Of a stretch of 64,000 nucleotides of DNA, positions 17,128-26,449 are shown in pieces; position 1 is the first letter of the stretch, and every line of letters starts with the position of its first letter. The notes under the pieces were generated by a model, which did no database searches, was not told the origin of the DNA, and was given only the letters and a program-made list of their open reading frames with translations. The translations under genes were made by a program, and so were the position numbers. The stretch comes from Pelagibacterales bacterium SAG-MED29. Its GTDB lineage: Bacteria; Pseudomonadota; Alphaproteobacteria; Pelagibacterales; Pelagibacteraceae. The DNA is taken from positions 1-64,000 of the forward strand of contig JACWDZ010000003.1 in assembly GCA_014653815.1 (NCBI GenBank), written 5' to 3'.

Positions 17128-17480
17128 GTTACGACAAGAACAATATATTTGCTAAAATTCTTAGAGGAGAAATACCTTGTAAAAAAATTTATGAGAATGA
17201 TCACGTGTTAGCATTTCATGACATTAGTCCTCAAAAGAAAGTTCATGTTTTAGTTATTCCAAAAGGCGAATATGTAGACTTAGATGATTTTAACAACAAA
17301 GCATCTGATAAAGAAATAGTTGAGCTTAATAAAGCTATCTCTCATGTTTCAAATTTATTAGGTGCAAAAGATAAAGGCTATCGAGCTTTAACAAATATTG
17401 GAAATGATGGAGGTCAAGAGGTTCCTCATTTACATTTTCATATATTTGCAGGCGAAAAGATAGGTAAAATGGTTAGCTAA
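17124..17480 (+). CDS. HIT family nucleotide hydrolase (HinT-like)
   Basis: A 118-residue histidine-triad protein. 'NIFAKILRGEIPCKKIYEND' is the typical HinT opening and 'HLHFHIF' near the C-terminus is the catalytic His triad. HinT-like enzymes hydrolyse AMP-lysine or adenosine phosphoramidates. It overlaps hisE by 4 bp and the following acetyltransferase by 1 bp. HIT genes next to hisE are common in alphaproteobacteria, but the physiological substrate is not known here. Confidence 0.92.
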   Translation: MSYDKNNIFAKILRGEIPCKKIYENDHVLAFHDISPQKKVHVLVIPKGEYVDLDDFNNKASDKEIVELNKAISHVSNLLGAKDKGYRALTNIGNDGGQEVPHLHFHIFAGEKIGKMVS

Positions 17481-17986
17481 TGATTTCAAGAGTAAAAAGA
17501 TATTTTTTAGAAATAAAAGATTTTTCAAATCCCATTAAATTAAATATACCAGAGAATTATCGAATTATTATAGATGATAAAAAAAATTTTGAACTAAATA
17601 AATTTTTTTACAAACAAATAGGAGTTGATCACTATTGGAGAGATAGATTGGTTTGGTCTGATAAAGATTGGTTAAAGTACGCTGAAAATAAAAATCTTGA
17701 AACACATATTTTAAAAAAAGAAGAGGATCTAGTTGGATTTTATGAACAAGAATATCATTCAGGATCTAACGAAGTAGAATTAATAAATATGGGAATTTTA
17801 AAAGAGTTTAGAGGTTTAAAATTAGGTTCAATGCTTTTAAACCATGCTATAGCAAGTGCATCCAGAAAAAATCCAGATAGAATGTGGGTACATACTTGCA
17901 GCTTAGACCATAAGCATGCATTGCAAAATTATAAGTCAAAAGGCTTTGAAATATTTAAAGAAGAAGAAATAGATTTTGTTGCCTAA
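17480..17986 (+). CDS. GNAT-family N-acetyltransferase
   Basis: A 168-residue protein whose C-terminal half has the GNAT fold pattern: 'VELINMGILKEFRGLKLGSMLL' includes the R/Q-x-x-G-x-G/A-like acetyl-CoA pyrophosphate loop ('RGLKLGS'), and 'NYKSKGFEIFKEE' is the usual late strand. The N-terminal third contains a Trp-rich patch ('HYWRDRLVWSDKDW') seen in a set of uncharacterised alphaproteobacterial GNAT proteins. The acceptor is unknown. It follows the HIT gene directly and converges on lolA, sharing the bases CTAA as reciprocal stop codons. Confidence 0.85.
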   Translation: MISRVKRYFLEIKDFSNPIKLNIPENYRIIIDDKKNFELNKFFYKQIGVDHYWRDRLVWSDKDWLKYAENKNLETHILKKEEDLVGFYEQEYHSGSNEVELINMGILKEFRGLKLGSMLLNHAIASASRKNPDRMWVHTCSLDHKHALQNYKSKGFEIFKEEEIDFVA

Positions 17987-18564
17987 TTTATATCTGGAAT
18001 TTTAAAAGTACCCTTTTTGTAGGCATCATTTTTTGAAATGATATTTAAAGAAAAATTTATATTATTGTTGTATTGGTCTATTAATTCCCAGCCTTTTAAA
18101 TCTAATGTTTTCCTATCAAAGAAAACAGCTATTTCATCTTCACTTAAATAAATGAGTTTTATAATTTTTTCAGTTAGTTCTAATTTTCCAGATTTTACTA
18201 TTTCTAAAAGTTTATCTTTATACAAAATATTTAAGAAAGGAGACTTTGATATAGGGTAATAATAAGTCTTATTATATTTCTTCTGTGTTATCGCTAGTCT
18301 TCTGTTATTAATAACAAGTTCTTTTTGCTTATTATCAAAATATTCACATTTTAATTTTCCGGGAAATTCTAAAAGACAGCTTCCTGTTTCTAGTTTTTCA
18401 TTGATAACCTGATTAAAAGTAAACTCTATGGAATTTAAGTTGTTTAATCGAGTTACGATTTGATCTTTTTCATTCGCAGATAAATTAAAAGAAAATGAAA
18501 TGAATAATAGAGCTAAAAAAAATTTTCTAAAAAAAAAATTAAAGGACCTCACGTTTCCCAACAT
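17983..18564 (-). CDS. lolA: Outer-membrane lipoprotein carrier protein LolA
   Basis: A 193-residue exported protein: basic N-terminus, hydrophobic 'KFFLALLFISFSFNLSANEK' signal with a probable cleavage after 'SA', then a beta-rich domain with 'IEFTFNQVI', 'GSCLLEFPGKLKCEY' and 'LKGWELIDQYNNNINFSL', matching LolA. LolA ferries lipoproteins across the periplasm. Position directly after ftsK is the standard alphaproteobacterial order. The ATG overlaps ftsK by 26 bp; an in-frame GTG four codons later would shorten the overlap and still keep the signal peptide. Confidence 0.88.
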   Translation of the reverse strand: MLGNVRSFNFFFRKFFLALLFISFSFNLSANEKDQIVTRLNNLNSIEFTFNQVINEKLETGSCLLEFPGKLKCEYFDNKQKELVINNRRLAITQKKYNKTYYYPISKSPFLNILYKDKLLEIVKSGKLELTEKIIKLIYLSEDEIAVFFDRKTLDLKGWELIDQYNNNINFSLNIISKNDAYKKGTFKIPDIN

Positions 18565-20626
18565 GATTTGCTTTACTCACGATGCCTTTTTCTTCCATCA
18601 TATCAATGATTCTAGCAGCTCTATTATAGCCAATTTGTAGTTTTCTTTGTAGAAAACTAGTTGATGCTTTTCCTTCTGATTTAATAATTTCTAAAGCTTG
18701 ATTGTAAAGCTCATCTTCATCACCATCTTCGCTTGACAGTGTTGCGTTTTCTTTATTTTCTTGAGTTGTGATTTCCTCTATGTAGTCAGGTTCACCTTGA
18801 GCTCTTAATGTATTGGCAATTTTTTCAATTTCTTGTTCTGAAACATAAGGGCCGTGTATTCTAATAATACGATTTGCTGATGACATGAAAAGCATATCAC
18901 CCTTACCAAGCAACTGTTCTGCGCCCTGCTCTCCCAATATAGTTCTACTGTCAATTTTAGAACTTACTTGGAAAGATATACGTGTTGGAAAATTAGCCTT
19001 AATTGTACCAGTAATTACATCCACACTTGGTCTTTGAGTTGCCATGATAATGTGAATACCTGCCGCTCTAGCCATTTGAGATAGTTTCTGAATATAATTC
19101 TCAATCTCTTTGCCAGCAACCAACATTAAATCTGACATTTCGTCTACAACAACAACTATATAAGGCATTTTAAGTTTATGTTTAGCGTTGTAGCCATCGA
19201 TGTTTCTTACACCAACTTTGCTCATTAGTTTATAACGACTATTCATTTCTTTAACTGTCCAAGCTAATGCCGAGGTTGCTTTTTTTGCATCAGTAATTAC
19301 GGGTGTAAGCAAATGAGGTATGCCTTCATAAGTAGAAAGTTCTAACATTTTAGGATCAATTAAAATGAACTTACACAAATCGGGATTTAATTTATAAAGT
19401 AAAGATACAATAATTGTATTTATACATACGGATTTTCCAGATCCCGTCGTTCCAGCAATAAGTAAATGAGGCATGTTTGTTAAATCACCTACTATTGGAG
19501 CACCAGAAATACTTTTTCCAAGCGCTATAGGAAGCGTTATTTCTTTTTTCTGAAATTTATCATTAGATATTATTTCTCTTAAAGAAACGCCCTCTCTAGC
19601 CTCATTTGGAATTTCAACACCAACTGTATTTTTTCCAGGAATTACAGAAACTCTTGCTGATGTTGAGCTGGTATTACGAGCCAAATCTTCTGATAGATTT
19701 ATAATTTTTGAAACTTTTACACCAGGGGCAGGTTCAAATTCATACAAACTAACTACAGGTCCATTATTTATAGTTTTAATTTTTCCATTGATACCAAAGT
19801 CTAGTAGAATTTTTTCCATAAATTCAGCGTTTGGACGATTCTTATTAACATCTATCAAACTTGGTTTTGAAGAGTTTTTTTCTAGAAATTCTATTGACGG
19901 TAATTTGTATTTGATCTTTGATTGAGTTGTTGTTTTTACTGTTTTTTCTTCATTTTCAAAAATAAAAGATTGCTGAGGTTTTTCGGTTAAAGAAATTTCT
20001 TCATCAATTTTATCACTTGTAAGATTATCTGATGTTAGGACTTCTTCTTTCTTTTTAAACAATGACTTAAATATTTGTACTATTATTTTTCTTATATTCA
20101 AATCTGAAGAAAAAATAAAAAAAACTAATGTTAAAAAAAATAGAGCAAAAAGAGAATATTCATTATCAATCCAAGGAGCTAAATTGCTAATAAAATTATA
20201 ACTTATTTCTCCCACGAAACCCGAATTACCATTATCTATAAGCCAAAAAGAATTATTAAATGTCAGATAAATAAAAATTGATCCCAATGTAAGATATCCC
20301 ACTATTAAAAATAATTTTAAGATTATTCTCTTGATTTCTTTTTTTACTAATAAACTTATTCCCCAAAATAAGAAATTAGCTAAAAGCAAGAAAGAAGCTA
20401 AGCCAAAACTTTGAAGAAGAAAATCTGCAATGCTACTACCGTATATGCCAAAGAAATTTTTAATTTCTATATCACTATCGCCATAAATCAATGAAGGATC
20501 TTCAGGAGCATATGTTGCAAAGGATATTGCAAGGGCAATACCTGTTAAAATTAAGATTATTCCCAATAATTCAAAGGTTCGTTTTTTTAAAAAATTTGTT
20601 AAACTATTTAAAAAGTTTGTATTCAT
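18539..20626 (-). CDS. ftsK: DNA translocase FtsK
   Basis: A 695-residue protein. Four hydrophobic helices lie in the first 175 residues (about 20-40, 70-95, 103-125, 158-175), followed by a short charged linker (190-245), then the RecA-like motor with Walker A 'GTTGSGKSV' (392-400) and Walker B 'YIVVVVDEMSDLM', and a C-terminal winged-helix gamma domain ('SFLQRKLQIGYNRAARI'). It pumps chromosome dimers toward dif at division and anchors at the septum. The linker is far shorter than in E. coli FtsK, typical of streamlined genomes. The ubiH-like gene is divergent 56 bp away. Confidence 0.96.
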   Translation of the reverse strand: MNTNFLNSLTNFLKKRTFELLGIILILTGIALAISFATYAPEDPSLIYGDSDIEIKNFFGIYGSSIADFLLQSFGLASFLLLANFLFWGISLLVKKEIKRIILKLFLIVGYLTLGSIFIYLTFNNSFWLIDNGNSGFVGEISYNFISNLAPWIDNEYSLFALFFLTLVFFIFSSDLNIRKIIVQIFKSLFKKKEEVLTSDNLTSDKIDEEISLTEKPQQSFIFENEEKTVKTTTQSKIKYKLPSIEFLEKNSSKPSLIDVNKNRPNAEFMEKILLDFGINGKIKTINNGPVVSLYEFEPAPGVKVSKIINLSEDLARNTSSTSARVSVIPGKNTVGVEIPNEAREGVSLREIISNDKFQKKEITLPIALGKSISGAPIVGDLTNMPHLLIAGTTGSGKSVCINTIIVSLLYKLNPDLCKFILIDPKMLELSTYEGIPHLLTPVITDAKKATSALAWTVKEMNSRYKLMSKVGVRNIDGYNAKHKLKMPYIVVVVDEMSDLMLVAGKEIENYIQKLSQMARAAGIHIIMATQRPSVDVITGTIKANFPTRISFQVSSKIDSRTILGEQGAEQLLGKGDMLFMSSANRIIRIHGPYVSEQEIEKIANTLRAQGEPDYIEEITTQENKENATLSSEDGDEDELYNQALEIIKSEGKASTSFLQRKLQIGYNRAARIIDMMEEKGIVSKANHVGKREVL

Positions 20627-20682
20627 TTCGAATCGTTTTACGTACTTTTTACCATTTTTATGAAACTGTTAAAAATTTTAAT

Positions 20683-21780
20683 ATGAAAAAACAGAGAATA
20701 TGCATAATTGGAGACGGTCTTTCAGGTTTAATGGCTGCTTTGGCATTAAATAAATTAAAAGGCTTAGAAGTTCATTTAATATCTAAAAAAAACAAGCATT
20801 CTAAAGATAAAAGAACGACCGCTATTTCTGCCTCTAACTATGAGTTTTTTAACGAAGTCATAGACAAACTGGACAAAAAATTGTTTTGGCCTTCTAAAAA
20901 GATAGATCTTTTCTACCAGACAAAAGATCAGAACATGAATTTCTTAAACTTTAATGAAGATAGCAAAAATCTTATGTACGTTTTTGAAAATGACAAAATT
21001 AAAGAAATTCTAATTAAAGAAATAAAAAAGAAAAAGATCAAAACTTTTCACAAAAATATTAATAAACTAAAAGATTTAGATGGTTACGATATGAAAGTGC
21101 TCTGCTTAGGTAGATCCTCAAAAATCTATCAAAGTATAATTGATAAAAGATCACTAGATAAAGATTATAAAGAAATCGCTATCACAGGTTATGTTAAGCA
21201 TAACTTAAAAAATCTGAATACTGCTCAATATTTCTTGAAAGAAGGACCTTTAGCAATACTCCCCTTTTCAAAAAATAATTTTTCTTTTGTGTGGAGTGTA
21301 GATAAAGACTTTCCAAAAAAAGATATTAATTTAATTGTTAAATCTAAAATTTGTGAAGTTTTAAAAACAAAAAAAATACAGATTTCAAATCAGCGATCTT
21401 ATCCTTTGATGCTTAATTTAAAACGAACATACTATAAAAATGATATTCTTATTTTAGGTGAAGGATTGCACACAGTTCATCCTGTAGCTGGCCAAGGCTT
21501 CAATCTTGTACTTAGAGATATTAATAAATTACAAGAAATATTTAAGTATTATACCGGATTAGGCATGTCCTTAAAAAGCACCCCAGCGCTTGAAGATTTT
21601 ACAAATAATAGAAAATCTGAAAATATTATTACTGGTATAGGAATTGATCTAACTTATAATTTTTTTAAACAAAATAAATTACTAGACCCATTTAAAGAAA
21701 CAATTTTGAAGAATATTTCGAAAAATAATACTCTAAAAAAAATAAGTAAATTTATTTCTAATCAAGGTTTATCAATTTAG
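20683..21780 (+). CDS. FAD-dependent hydroxylase, UbiH/UbiF/Coq6 family
   Basis: 365 residues from the ATG at 'MKKQRICIIGDGLSGLMAA', where the FAD-binding GxGxxG (10-15) follows directly. An in-frame extension of 64 codons upstream runs antisense through ftsK and is rejected. The C-terminal FAD motif is 'GEGLHTVHPVAGQGFNLVLRD', the family's 'GDAAH..P..GQG.N.G..D' with two substitutions. These monooxygenases hydroxylate the ubiquinone ring; alphaproteobacteria often use one broad enzyme for several positions. Exact regiospecificity cannot be assigned. The gene is followed after 4 bp by mnmE. Confidence 0.85.
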   Translation: MKKQRICIIGDGLSGLMAALALNKLKGLEVHLISKKNKHSKDKRTTAISASNYEFFNEVIDKLDKKLFWPSKKIDLFYQTKDQNMNFLNFNEDSKNLMYVFENDKIKEILIKEIKKKKIKTFHKNINKLKDLDGYDMKVLCLGRSSKIYQSIIDKRSLDKDYKEIAITGYVKHNLKNLNTAQYFLKEGPLAILPFSKNNFSFVWSVDKDFPKKDINLIVKSKICEVLKTKKIQISNQRSYPLMLNLKRTYYKNDILILGEGLHTVHPVAGQGFNLVLRDINKLQEIFKYYTGLGMSLKSTPALEDFTNNRKSENIITGIGIDLTYNFFKQNKLLDPFKETILKNISKNNTLKKISKFISNQGLSI

Positions 21781-21784
21781 TTCA

Positions 21785-23113
21785 ATGAACATTTATGCTC
21801 TATCATCAGGCAAAGGTCCGTCAGGAATAGCCATCGTTAGAATTTCAGGTAAAGATACTTTAAAAGTTTGTAAAAATTTGACTAAGTTAAAAGAAATCAA
21901 TTCTAACGAGGTAAATTATTGTAAATTTCATGATCCTAAAAATAACAAGGTTATAGATCCAGAAGCACTATTATTGTGGTTTCCTGGGCCTAATAGCTAT
22001 ACCGGAGATGATTTAGCCGAGTTCCAAGTTCATGGAAGCAATGCAGTAATTAACGCTTTATTAAAGACATTATCAGAACAAGATAATTGTAGATTGGCTG
22101 AACCAGGTGAATTTACAAAGATAGCTTTTCAAAATGATAAAATTGATCTTTTAAAAGCTGAAAGTATTGGTGATTTAATTCACGCAGAAACTGAGTTGCA
22201 GAGAGAGCAAGCTGTTAAATTAGTTCAAGGTAATGCCTCAAATTATTATAATGATTTAAGAGAAAAACTAGTAAAATCTTTATCTTATATAGAAGCCAAA
22301 ATAGATTTTGCAGAAGATGATTTACCTCAAAAAGTTTTAAAGGAAGTACAAAACTCTATTAAAGAGATTCATAACGATATTAATAAAATAATTGAGGATA
22401 ATAAAATCGGAGAAAAAATAAGAGATGGATTTAGAGTTTCCATAACAGGTGAAGTCAATGCTGGTAAATCTTCTCTTTTAAATTTATTATCAAAAAGAGA
22501 TGTCGCTATTGTTTCAGATGAGGCAGGAACAACAAGAGATGTAATCGAGTCTTATTTAAATATAGATGGATATCCAGTAATTCTAGCGGACACAGCAGGT
22601 ATTAGAGAAGCTAAAAATGAGGTAGAAAAAAAAGGGATTTCATTAGCATTGGGAAAATCTAAAGAAGCAGATTTAAATATTGTAGTAATAGATAACTCTT
22701 CAAAAAATATAAATAGTGAAATTAAGAAAATGATCAACAAAGATACAATAGTTTTACTTAATAAATCAGATGTGCAAGATAAACAAAATCATAAATTTGA
22801 GGCAGATACAGTCTTAGCCTCAGTTAAAGAAAATAAAAATATAGATAAGTTGATTAAAAAAATTAAAGAAAAATTAAGCAAAAAATTTACATCTAATAAC
22901 AGTGCTTTAATTACAAGAGAGAGACATAGATCAAAACTTAATGAATGCCTAAAAGAAATAGATAACTTTCTTAAAAAAGATCAAAACAAGGATTTAGAAC
23001 TAGCTGCTGAAGATCTAAGAATGGCCACACGCCATCTTGGAAGTATTGTAGGCAAAGTTGATGTTGAGGAAATACTTGGTTCTATATTTAAAGATTTCTG
23101 TATAGGTAAATAA
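21785..23113 (+). CDS. mnmE: tRNA uridine-5-carboxymethylaminomethyl synthesis GTPase MnmE
   Basis: A 442-residue protein with the N-terminal THF-binding domain ('SGKGPSGIAIVRISG', 'GPNSYTGDDLAEFQVHG'), a helical domain, an inserted G domain ('GEVNAGKSS', 222-230; 'DEAGTTRD'; 'DTAGIRE'; 'NKSD') and the C-terminal 'FCIGK' with the essential Cys. With MnmG it modifies wobble U34 in tRNAs reading NNA/NNG codons, which dominate in this A+T-rich genome. It begins the mnmE-mnmG-rsmG-parA-parB series conserved near alphaproteobacterial origins. Confidence 0.98.
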   Translation: MNIYALSSGKGPSGIAIVRISGKDTLKVCKNLTKLKEINSNEVNYCKFHDPKNNKVIDPEALLLWFPGPNSYTGDDLAEFQVHGSNAVINALLKTLSEQDNCRLAEPGEFTKIAFQNDKIDLLKAESIGDLIHAETELQREQAVKLVQGNASNYYNDLREKLVKSLSYIEAKIDFAEDDLPQKVLKEVQNSIKEIHNDINKIIEDNKIGEKIRDGFRVSITGEVNAGKSSLLNLLSKRDVAIVSDEAGTTRDVIESYLNIDGYPVILADTAGIREAKNEVEKKGISLALGKSKEADLNIVVIDNSSKNINSEIKKMINKDTIVLLNKSDVQDKQNHKFEADTVLASVKENKNIDKLIKKIKEKLSKKFTSNNSALITRERHRSKLNECLKEIDNFLKKDQNKDLELAAEDLRMATRHLGSIVGKVDVEEILGSIFKDFCIGK

Positions 23114-23155
23114 AATACCTCTTGTATTCCTAACATACCGCGTTACATTCATTAC

Positions 23156-25024
23156 ATGACAAAACAAAGCTATGATGTAGTAGTAATAGGTGGTGGGCAT
23201 GCTGGATGTGAGGCTGCTGCTGCATCAGCTAGAATGGGCGTCAATACTGCACTTTTTACACATAAGATAGAAACAATTGGTGAAATGTCCTGTAATCCTG
23301 CGATCGGAGGGCTTGGAAAAGGTCATCTTGTCCGAGAAATAGATGCTCTAGACGGTGTTATGGGCATTGTAGCTGATAAATCAGGTATTCAATTTAGATT
23401 ATTGAACCGAAGTAGAGGTCCAGCAGTACAAGGGCCTAGAACTCAATCAGATAGAGCTCTTTACAAAGAGCATATGCAGAAAATTTTACTTAATTATGAA
23501 AATTTAGAAGTTATAGCAGATCCAGTTACAAAATTTTTATTCGATGAAAATAAAATCATTGGTTTTATCTGTCATAGCGGAAAAGAAGTTAGGTGCAAAG
23601 AATTAATTCTTACTACAGGAACATTTTTAAACGGGTTAATTCATATTGGTGAAAAACAGACACCAGCAGGACGATATGATGAAAAACCTTCAACAGGATT
23701 AAGTGAACAATTAGAAAAATTTAAAATTAATATTGGAAGACTTAAAACAGGCACACCACCTAGACTTGATGGTGACACTATTAATTATGACGATCTAGAA
23801 ATGCAGCCTGCTGATGAGGATCCTTACTATTTTTCATTTTTAACTAATAAACTACACAATAAGCAAATTAAGTGTGGAATGACTTACACTAATAATGCCG
23901 TTCATAAAATTATAAGTGAGAACATTTCTAGAAGCGCGATGTACTCTGGAAATATAAAAGGAGTCGGACCAAGGTATTGTCCTGCTATCGAAGACAAGAT
24001 TGTGAAATTTAAAGAAAAAGAGAAACATCAAATCTTTTTGGAGCCAGAGGGACTAAAGGATAATACCGTCTATCCAAATGGCATATCCACCTCACTTCCA
24101 GAGGAAGTTCAGCTTCAAATATTGGCTAAAATCAAGGGTTTAGAGCATGTTAAGATGAAAAGAGCAGGTTATGCTATAGAGTATGATTTTGTTGATCCAC
24201 GTGAGCTTAAAATCACCTTAGAGACAAAGAAAATTAAATCTCTCTTTTTAGCAGGTCAAATTAACGGTACGACGGGATATGAAGAAGCTGCTGCTCAAGG
24301 TCTTATAGCTGGCGCTAACGCAGCTTTAAAAGTTAAAAAAGAAGATGAGTTTATCTTAGATAGATCGAACTCTTATATAGGAGTTATGATTGATGATTTA
24401 ATCACAAAAGGTGTCTCTGAACCTTATCGTATGTTTACTTCAAGAGCCGAATATAGATTAACACTTAGAGCAGATAATGCAGATCAAAGATTATCACCTT
24501 TAGGAATAAAGATTAATTTAGTCCAATCACAAAGAAAAAATATTTTTTTAGATAAGGAAAAAAAATTATTGCAATTAACTAAATCTTTAAAATCTAATTT
24601 TTTATCCCCTAACGAGGCTAAAAAATTTTCGATTAAAATTGCAATGGATGGAGTAAAAAGATCTGCTCTAGAGGTTATAGGACAACGGAATGTAAATATG
24701 GCAAAAATAAGGCAGATATTTCCTACAATTCCCTCTTATGAAGCGCCTCTTGATAAGCAGGTTGAAATCGACGCTCACTACTTAGGATATCTAGGACGAC
24801 AATCTCATGATATAGAATCTTTTAAGAAAGATGAGTCTATTACTATACCTAAGAACATTAACTATGATTCTTTGAGTGGTCTTTCAAATGAAATTAAGTC
24901 TAAGCTAAAAAAGATTAAACCAAATACACTTGGACAAGCTCTGAGAATTGACGGAGTAACACCAGCTGCGGCTATAATAATTCTTTCACATATAAAAAGA
25001 TCAAAAATTAGAGCTACGGCTTGA
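23156..25024 (+). CDS. mnmG: tRNA uridine-5-carboxymethylaminomethyl modification enzyme MnmG
   Basis: A 622-residue FAD enzyme; '[12 protein letters not shown]' (10-21) is the dinucleotide-binding loop and '[20 protein letters not shown]' the most conserved MnmG segment. '[18 protein letters not shown]' and the C-terminal helical domain with 'LGYLGRQ' are present. It works with MnmE on U34 of tRNA. Its stop overlaps the rsmG ATG by one base (TGATG). The length is essentially that of E. coli MnmG (629). Confidence 0.98.
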   Translation: MTKQSYDVVVIGGGHAGCEAAAASARMGVNTALFTHKIETIGEMSCNPAIGGLGKGHLVREIDALDGVMGIVADKSGIQFRLLNRSRGPAVQGPRTQSDRALYKEHMQKILLNYENLEVIADPVTKFLFDENKIIGFICHSGKEVRCKELILTTGTFLNGLIHIGEKQTPAGRYDEKPSTGLSEQLEKFKINIGRLKTGTPPRLDGDTINYDDLEMQPADEDPYYFSFLTNKLHNKQIKCGMTYTNNAVHKIISENISRSAMYSGNIKGVGPRYCPAIEDKIVKFKEKEKHQIFLEPEGLKDNTVYPNGISTSLPEEVQLQILAKIKGLEHVKMKRAGYAIEYDFVDPRELKITLETKKIKSLFLAGQINGTTGYEEAAAQGLIAGANAALKVKKEDEFILDRSNSYIGVMIDDLITKGVSEPYRMFTSRAEYRLTLRADNADQRLSPLGIKINLVQSQRKNIFLDKEKKLLQLTKSLKSNFLSPNEAKKFSIKIAMDGVKRSALEVIGQRNVNMAKIRQIFPTIPSYEAPLDKQVEIDAHYLGYLGRQSHDIESFKKDESITIPKNINYDSLSGLSNEIKSKLKKIKPNTLGQALRIDGVTPAAAIIILSHIKRSKIRATA

Positions 25025-25644
25025 TGAATGAGCTGAAAGTAATAGAAATACTTAAAAATGAGCTAGGATTTTCCGATTCTTTTATAAAAAAACTAAAAAA
25101 ATTCCATAATTATCTTCTAGAGTACAATAAAAGTTATAATTTGATTTCTAAAAGCACGGAAAAAAGCATCTGGATTAGACATATACTTGATTCGGCTCAG
25201 ATAATTAAGTTTATAGATGAATCGAAGGACCATAATATTGTTGATTTTGGGTCTGGCGCTGGATTTCCAGGCTTAATAATTGCATTTTATAATGAAAATG
25301 TAAGATTTCACGTGAAATTATACGAAAAGTCCCCTGTAAAAAGAGCTTTTTTAAAGAATATTAAGGAAAAATTAGATATTAAAAATATAGAAATAGGGAA
25401 TGATGTGTATGAACAGAAAACAATAATAGCAGATGTTATAGTTTGTAGAGCTTTCAAAAAATTAGAGGAAATTTTAAGGATTTCACGTGAAATAGTAAAA
25501 AAACCTCACAAATTGATTATTTTAAAGGGAAAAAATGCACAGTCAGAAATTAATAATGTATCTTTAGGTTCTAATTGGAGCTATAAAATAGAAAAAAGTA
25601 TAACAGACCATGATTCTAAAATAATTATAGTCGATGTAAAATAA
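25024..25644 (+). CDS. rsmG: 16S rRNA (guanine-527-N7)-methyltransferase RsmG
   Basis: A 206-residue SAM-dependent methyltransferase with 'WIRHILDSAQI' and the SAM loop 'VDFGSGAGFPGLIIA', both RsmG hallmarks. It methylates G527 in the 530 loop of 16S rRNA. I take the ATG that overlaps the mnmG stop rather than the TTG one codon earlier. Two parS palindromes are embedded in its coding sequence, so its codons are under a second constraint. parA begins 1 bp after its stop. Confidence 0.95.
   Translation: MNELKVIEILKNELGFSDSFIKKLKKFHNYLLEYNKSYNLISKSTEKSIWIRHILDSAQIIKFIDESKDHNIVDFGSGAGFPGLIIAFYNENVRFHVKLYEKSPVKRAFLKNIKEKLDIKNIEIGNDVYEQKTIIADVIVCRAFKKLEEILRISREIVKKPHKLIILKGKNAQSEINNVSLGSNWSYKIEKSITDHDSKIIIVDVK
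25304..25319. promoter_or_regulatory. parS site 1 (ParB binding palindrome) inside rsmG
   Basis: The perfect 14-bp palindrome ATTTCACGTGAAAT occupies 25305-25318. Against the widely conserved parS consensus TGTTTCACGTGAAACA, the central 12 bp TTTCACGTGAAA are identical. A second copy lies 175 bp downstream and parA-parB follow immediately, so this is very probably a centromere site that loads ParB for chromosome segregation. Confidence 0.9.
25479..25494. promoter_or_regulatory. parS site 2 (ParB binding palindrome) inside rsmG
   Basis: A second perfect ATTTCACGTGAAAT palindrome (25480-25493), identical in its 14 bp to site 1, about 150 bp upstream of the parA start. Two such exact 14-mers by chance in 200 bp are very unlikely. 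Sites within or next to gidB/rsmG and parAB are known from other bacteria, and the location about 19 kb from the proposed origin fits the usual origin-proximal placement of parS. Confidence 0.9.
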
Positions 25645-25645
25645 A

Positions 25646-26449
25646 ATGGGAAATAAATCTACTATAGCGGTGATCAATCAAAAAGGTGGAGTAGGTAAGA
25701 CGACCACTGTAATCAATTTGGCTACATCATTGTCCATTTTGGGTCAAAATAACCTTATCATAGATTTGGATCCCCAGGGTAATGCGACTACTGGATTAGG
25801 AAGATCAAATAACGACGAGAATAATAATATCTATAATTTGTTAATTAAGAAAATTGAATTAAAGGATGTCATTCAAAAAACAGATGTTAAAAATTTAGAC
25901 ATTATAGGATCTAATGTAAACTTATCTGGTCTTGAAGTTGAAACAGCAAATGACTCTGATAGAGCGTTTGTTTTGAAACAAATTTTAGATAAAGAAAAAA
26001 ATGATTTGTTATCAAAATACGATAACATTTTTATAGACTGCCCTCCTTCATTAAGCTTATTGACAATTATGGCTTTGGTGGCATCTGGAGAATTATTGGT
26101 TCCCCTTCAAACAGAATTTTTTGCTTTAGAGGGTATAACTCAATTAGTTAAAACCATAGATCGAATTAAAGTTAATTTGAATCCAGATTTAAAGGTGAGA
26201 GGAATTCTGCTTACGATGTTTGATAAAAGAAATAAGTTATCTTCACAAGTAGATAAAGAGGCAAGAAGTTATTTTAAAGAAAAAGTATACGAAACTGTAA
26301 TACCTAGAAATGTCAGATTGTCTGAAGCTCCATCACATGGACTGCCATGTGTTATTTATGATAAAACTTGCTTAGGCAGTAAATCTTATCTTAAATTAGC
26401 CGATGAGTTTTTAGACAAAAAGAATATCAATGTGGAAACCGCAGCATGA
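25646..26449 (+). CDS. parA: Chromosome partitioning ATPase ParA
   Basis: A 267-residue deviant-Walker ATPase. 'INQKGGVGKTTTVINLA' (10-26) contains the signature Lys of the KGGxGKT motif, 'DLDPQGNATTGLG' is the A' motif and 'IFIDCPPSLSLLT' the B motif. It lacks the N-terminal DNA-binding helix-turn-helix of plasmid type Ia ParA, so it is the chromosomal (Soj-like) form. It moves parS-ParB complexes apart on the nucleoid. It overlaps parB by 4 bp (ATGA). Confidence 0.97.
   Translation: MGNKSTIAVINQKGGVGKTTTVINLATSLSILGQNNLIIDLDPQGNATTGLGRSNNDENNNIYNLLIKKIELKDVIQKTDVKNLDIIGSNVNLSGLEVETANDSDRAFVLKQILDKEKNDLLSKYDNIFIDCPPSLSLLTIMALVASGELLVPLQTEFFALEGITQLVKTIDRIKVNLNPDLKVRGILLTMFDKRNKLSSQVDKEARSYFKEKVYETVIPRNVRLSEAPSHGLPCVIYDKTCLGSKSYLKLADEFLDKKNINVETAA

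Noticed and set aside
17202-17207. CACGTG in the HIT gene as a parS site
   Set aside because: The flanks are not TTT/AAA (TGATCACGTGTTAG), so it lacks the 12-bp parS core.
20491-20682. Upstream extension of the UbiH-like hydroxylase
   Set aside because: It is antisense to the start of ftsK; the FAD-binding motif begins right after the ATG at 20683, so that start is used.
24198-24203. CACGTG in mnmG as a parS site
   Set aside because: The flanks (GATCCACGTGAGCT) do not form the required palindrome.
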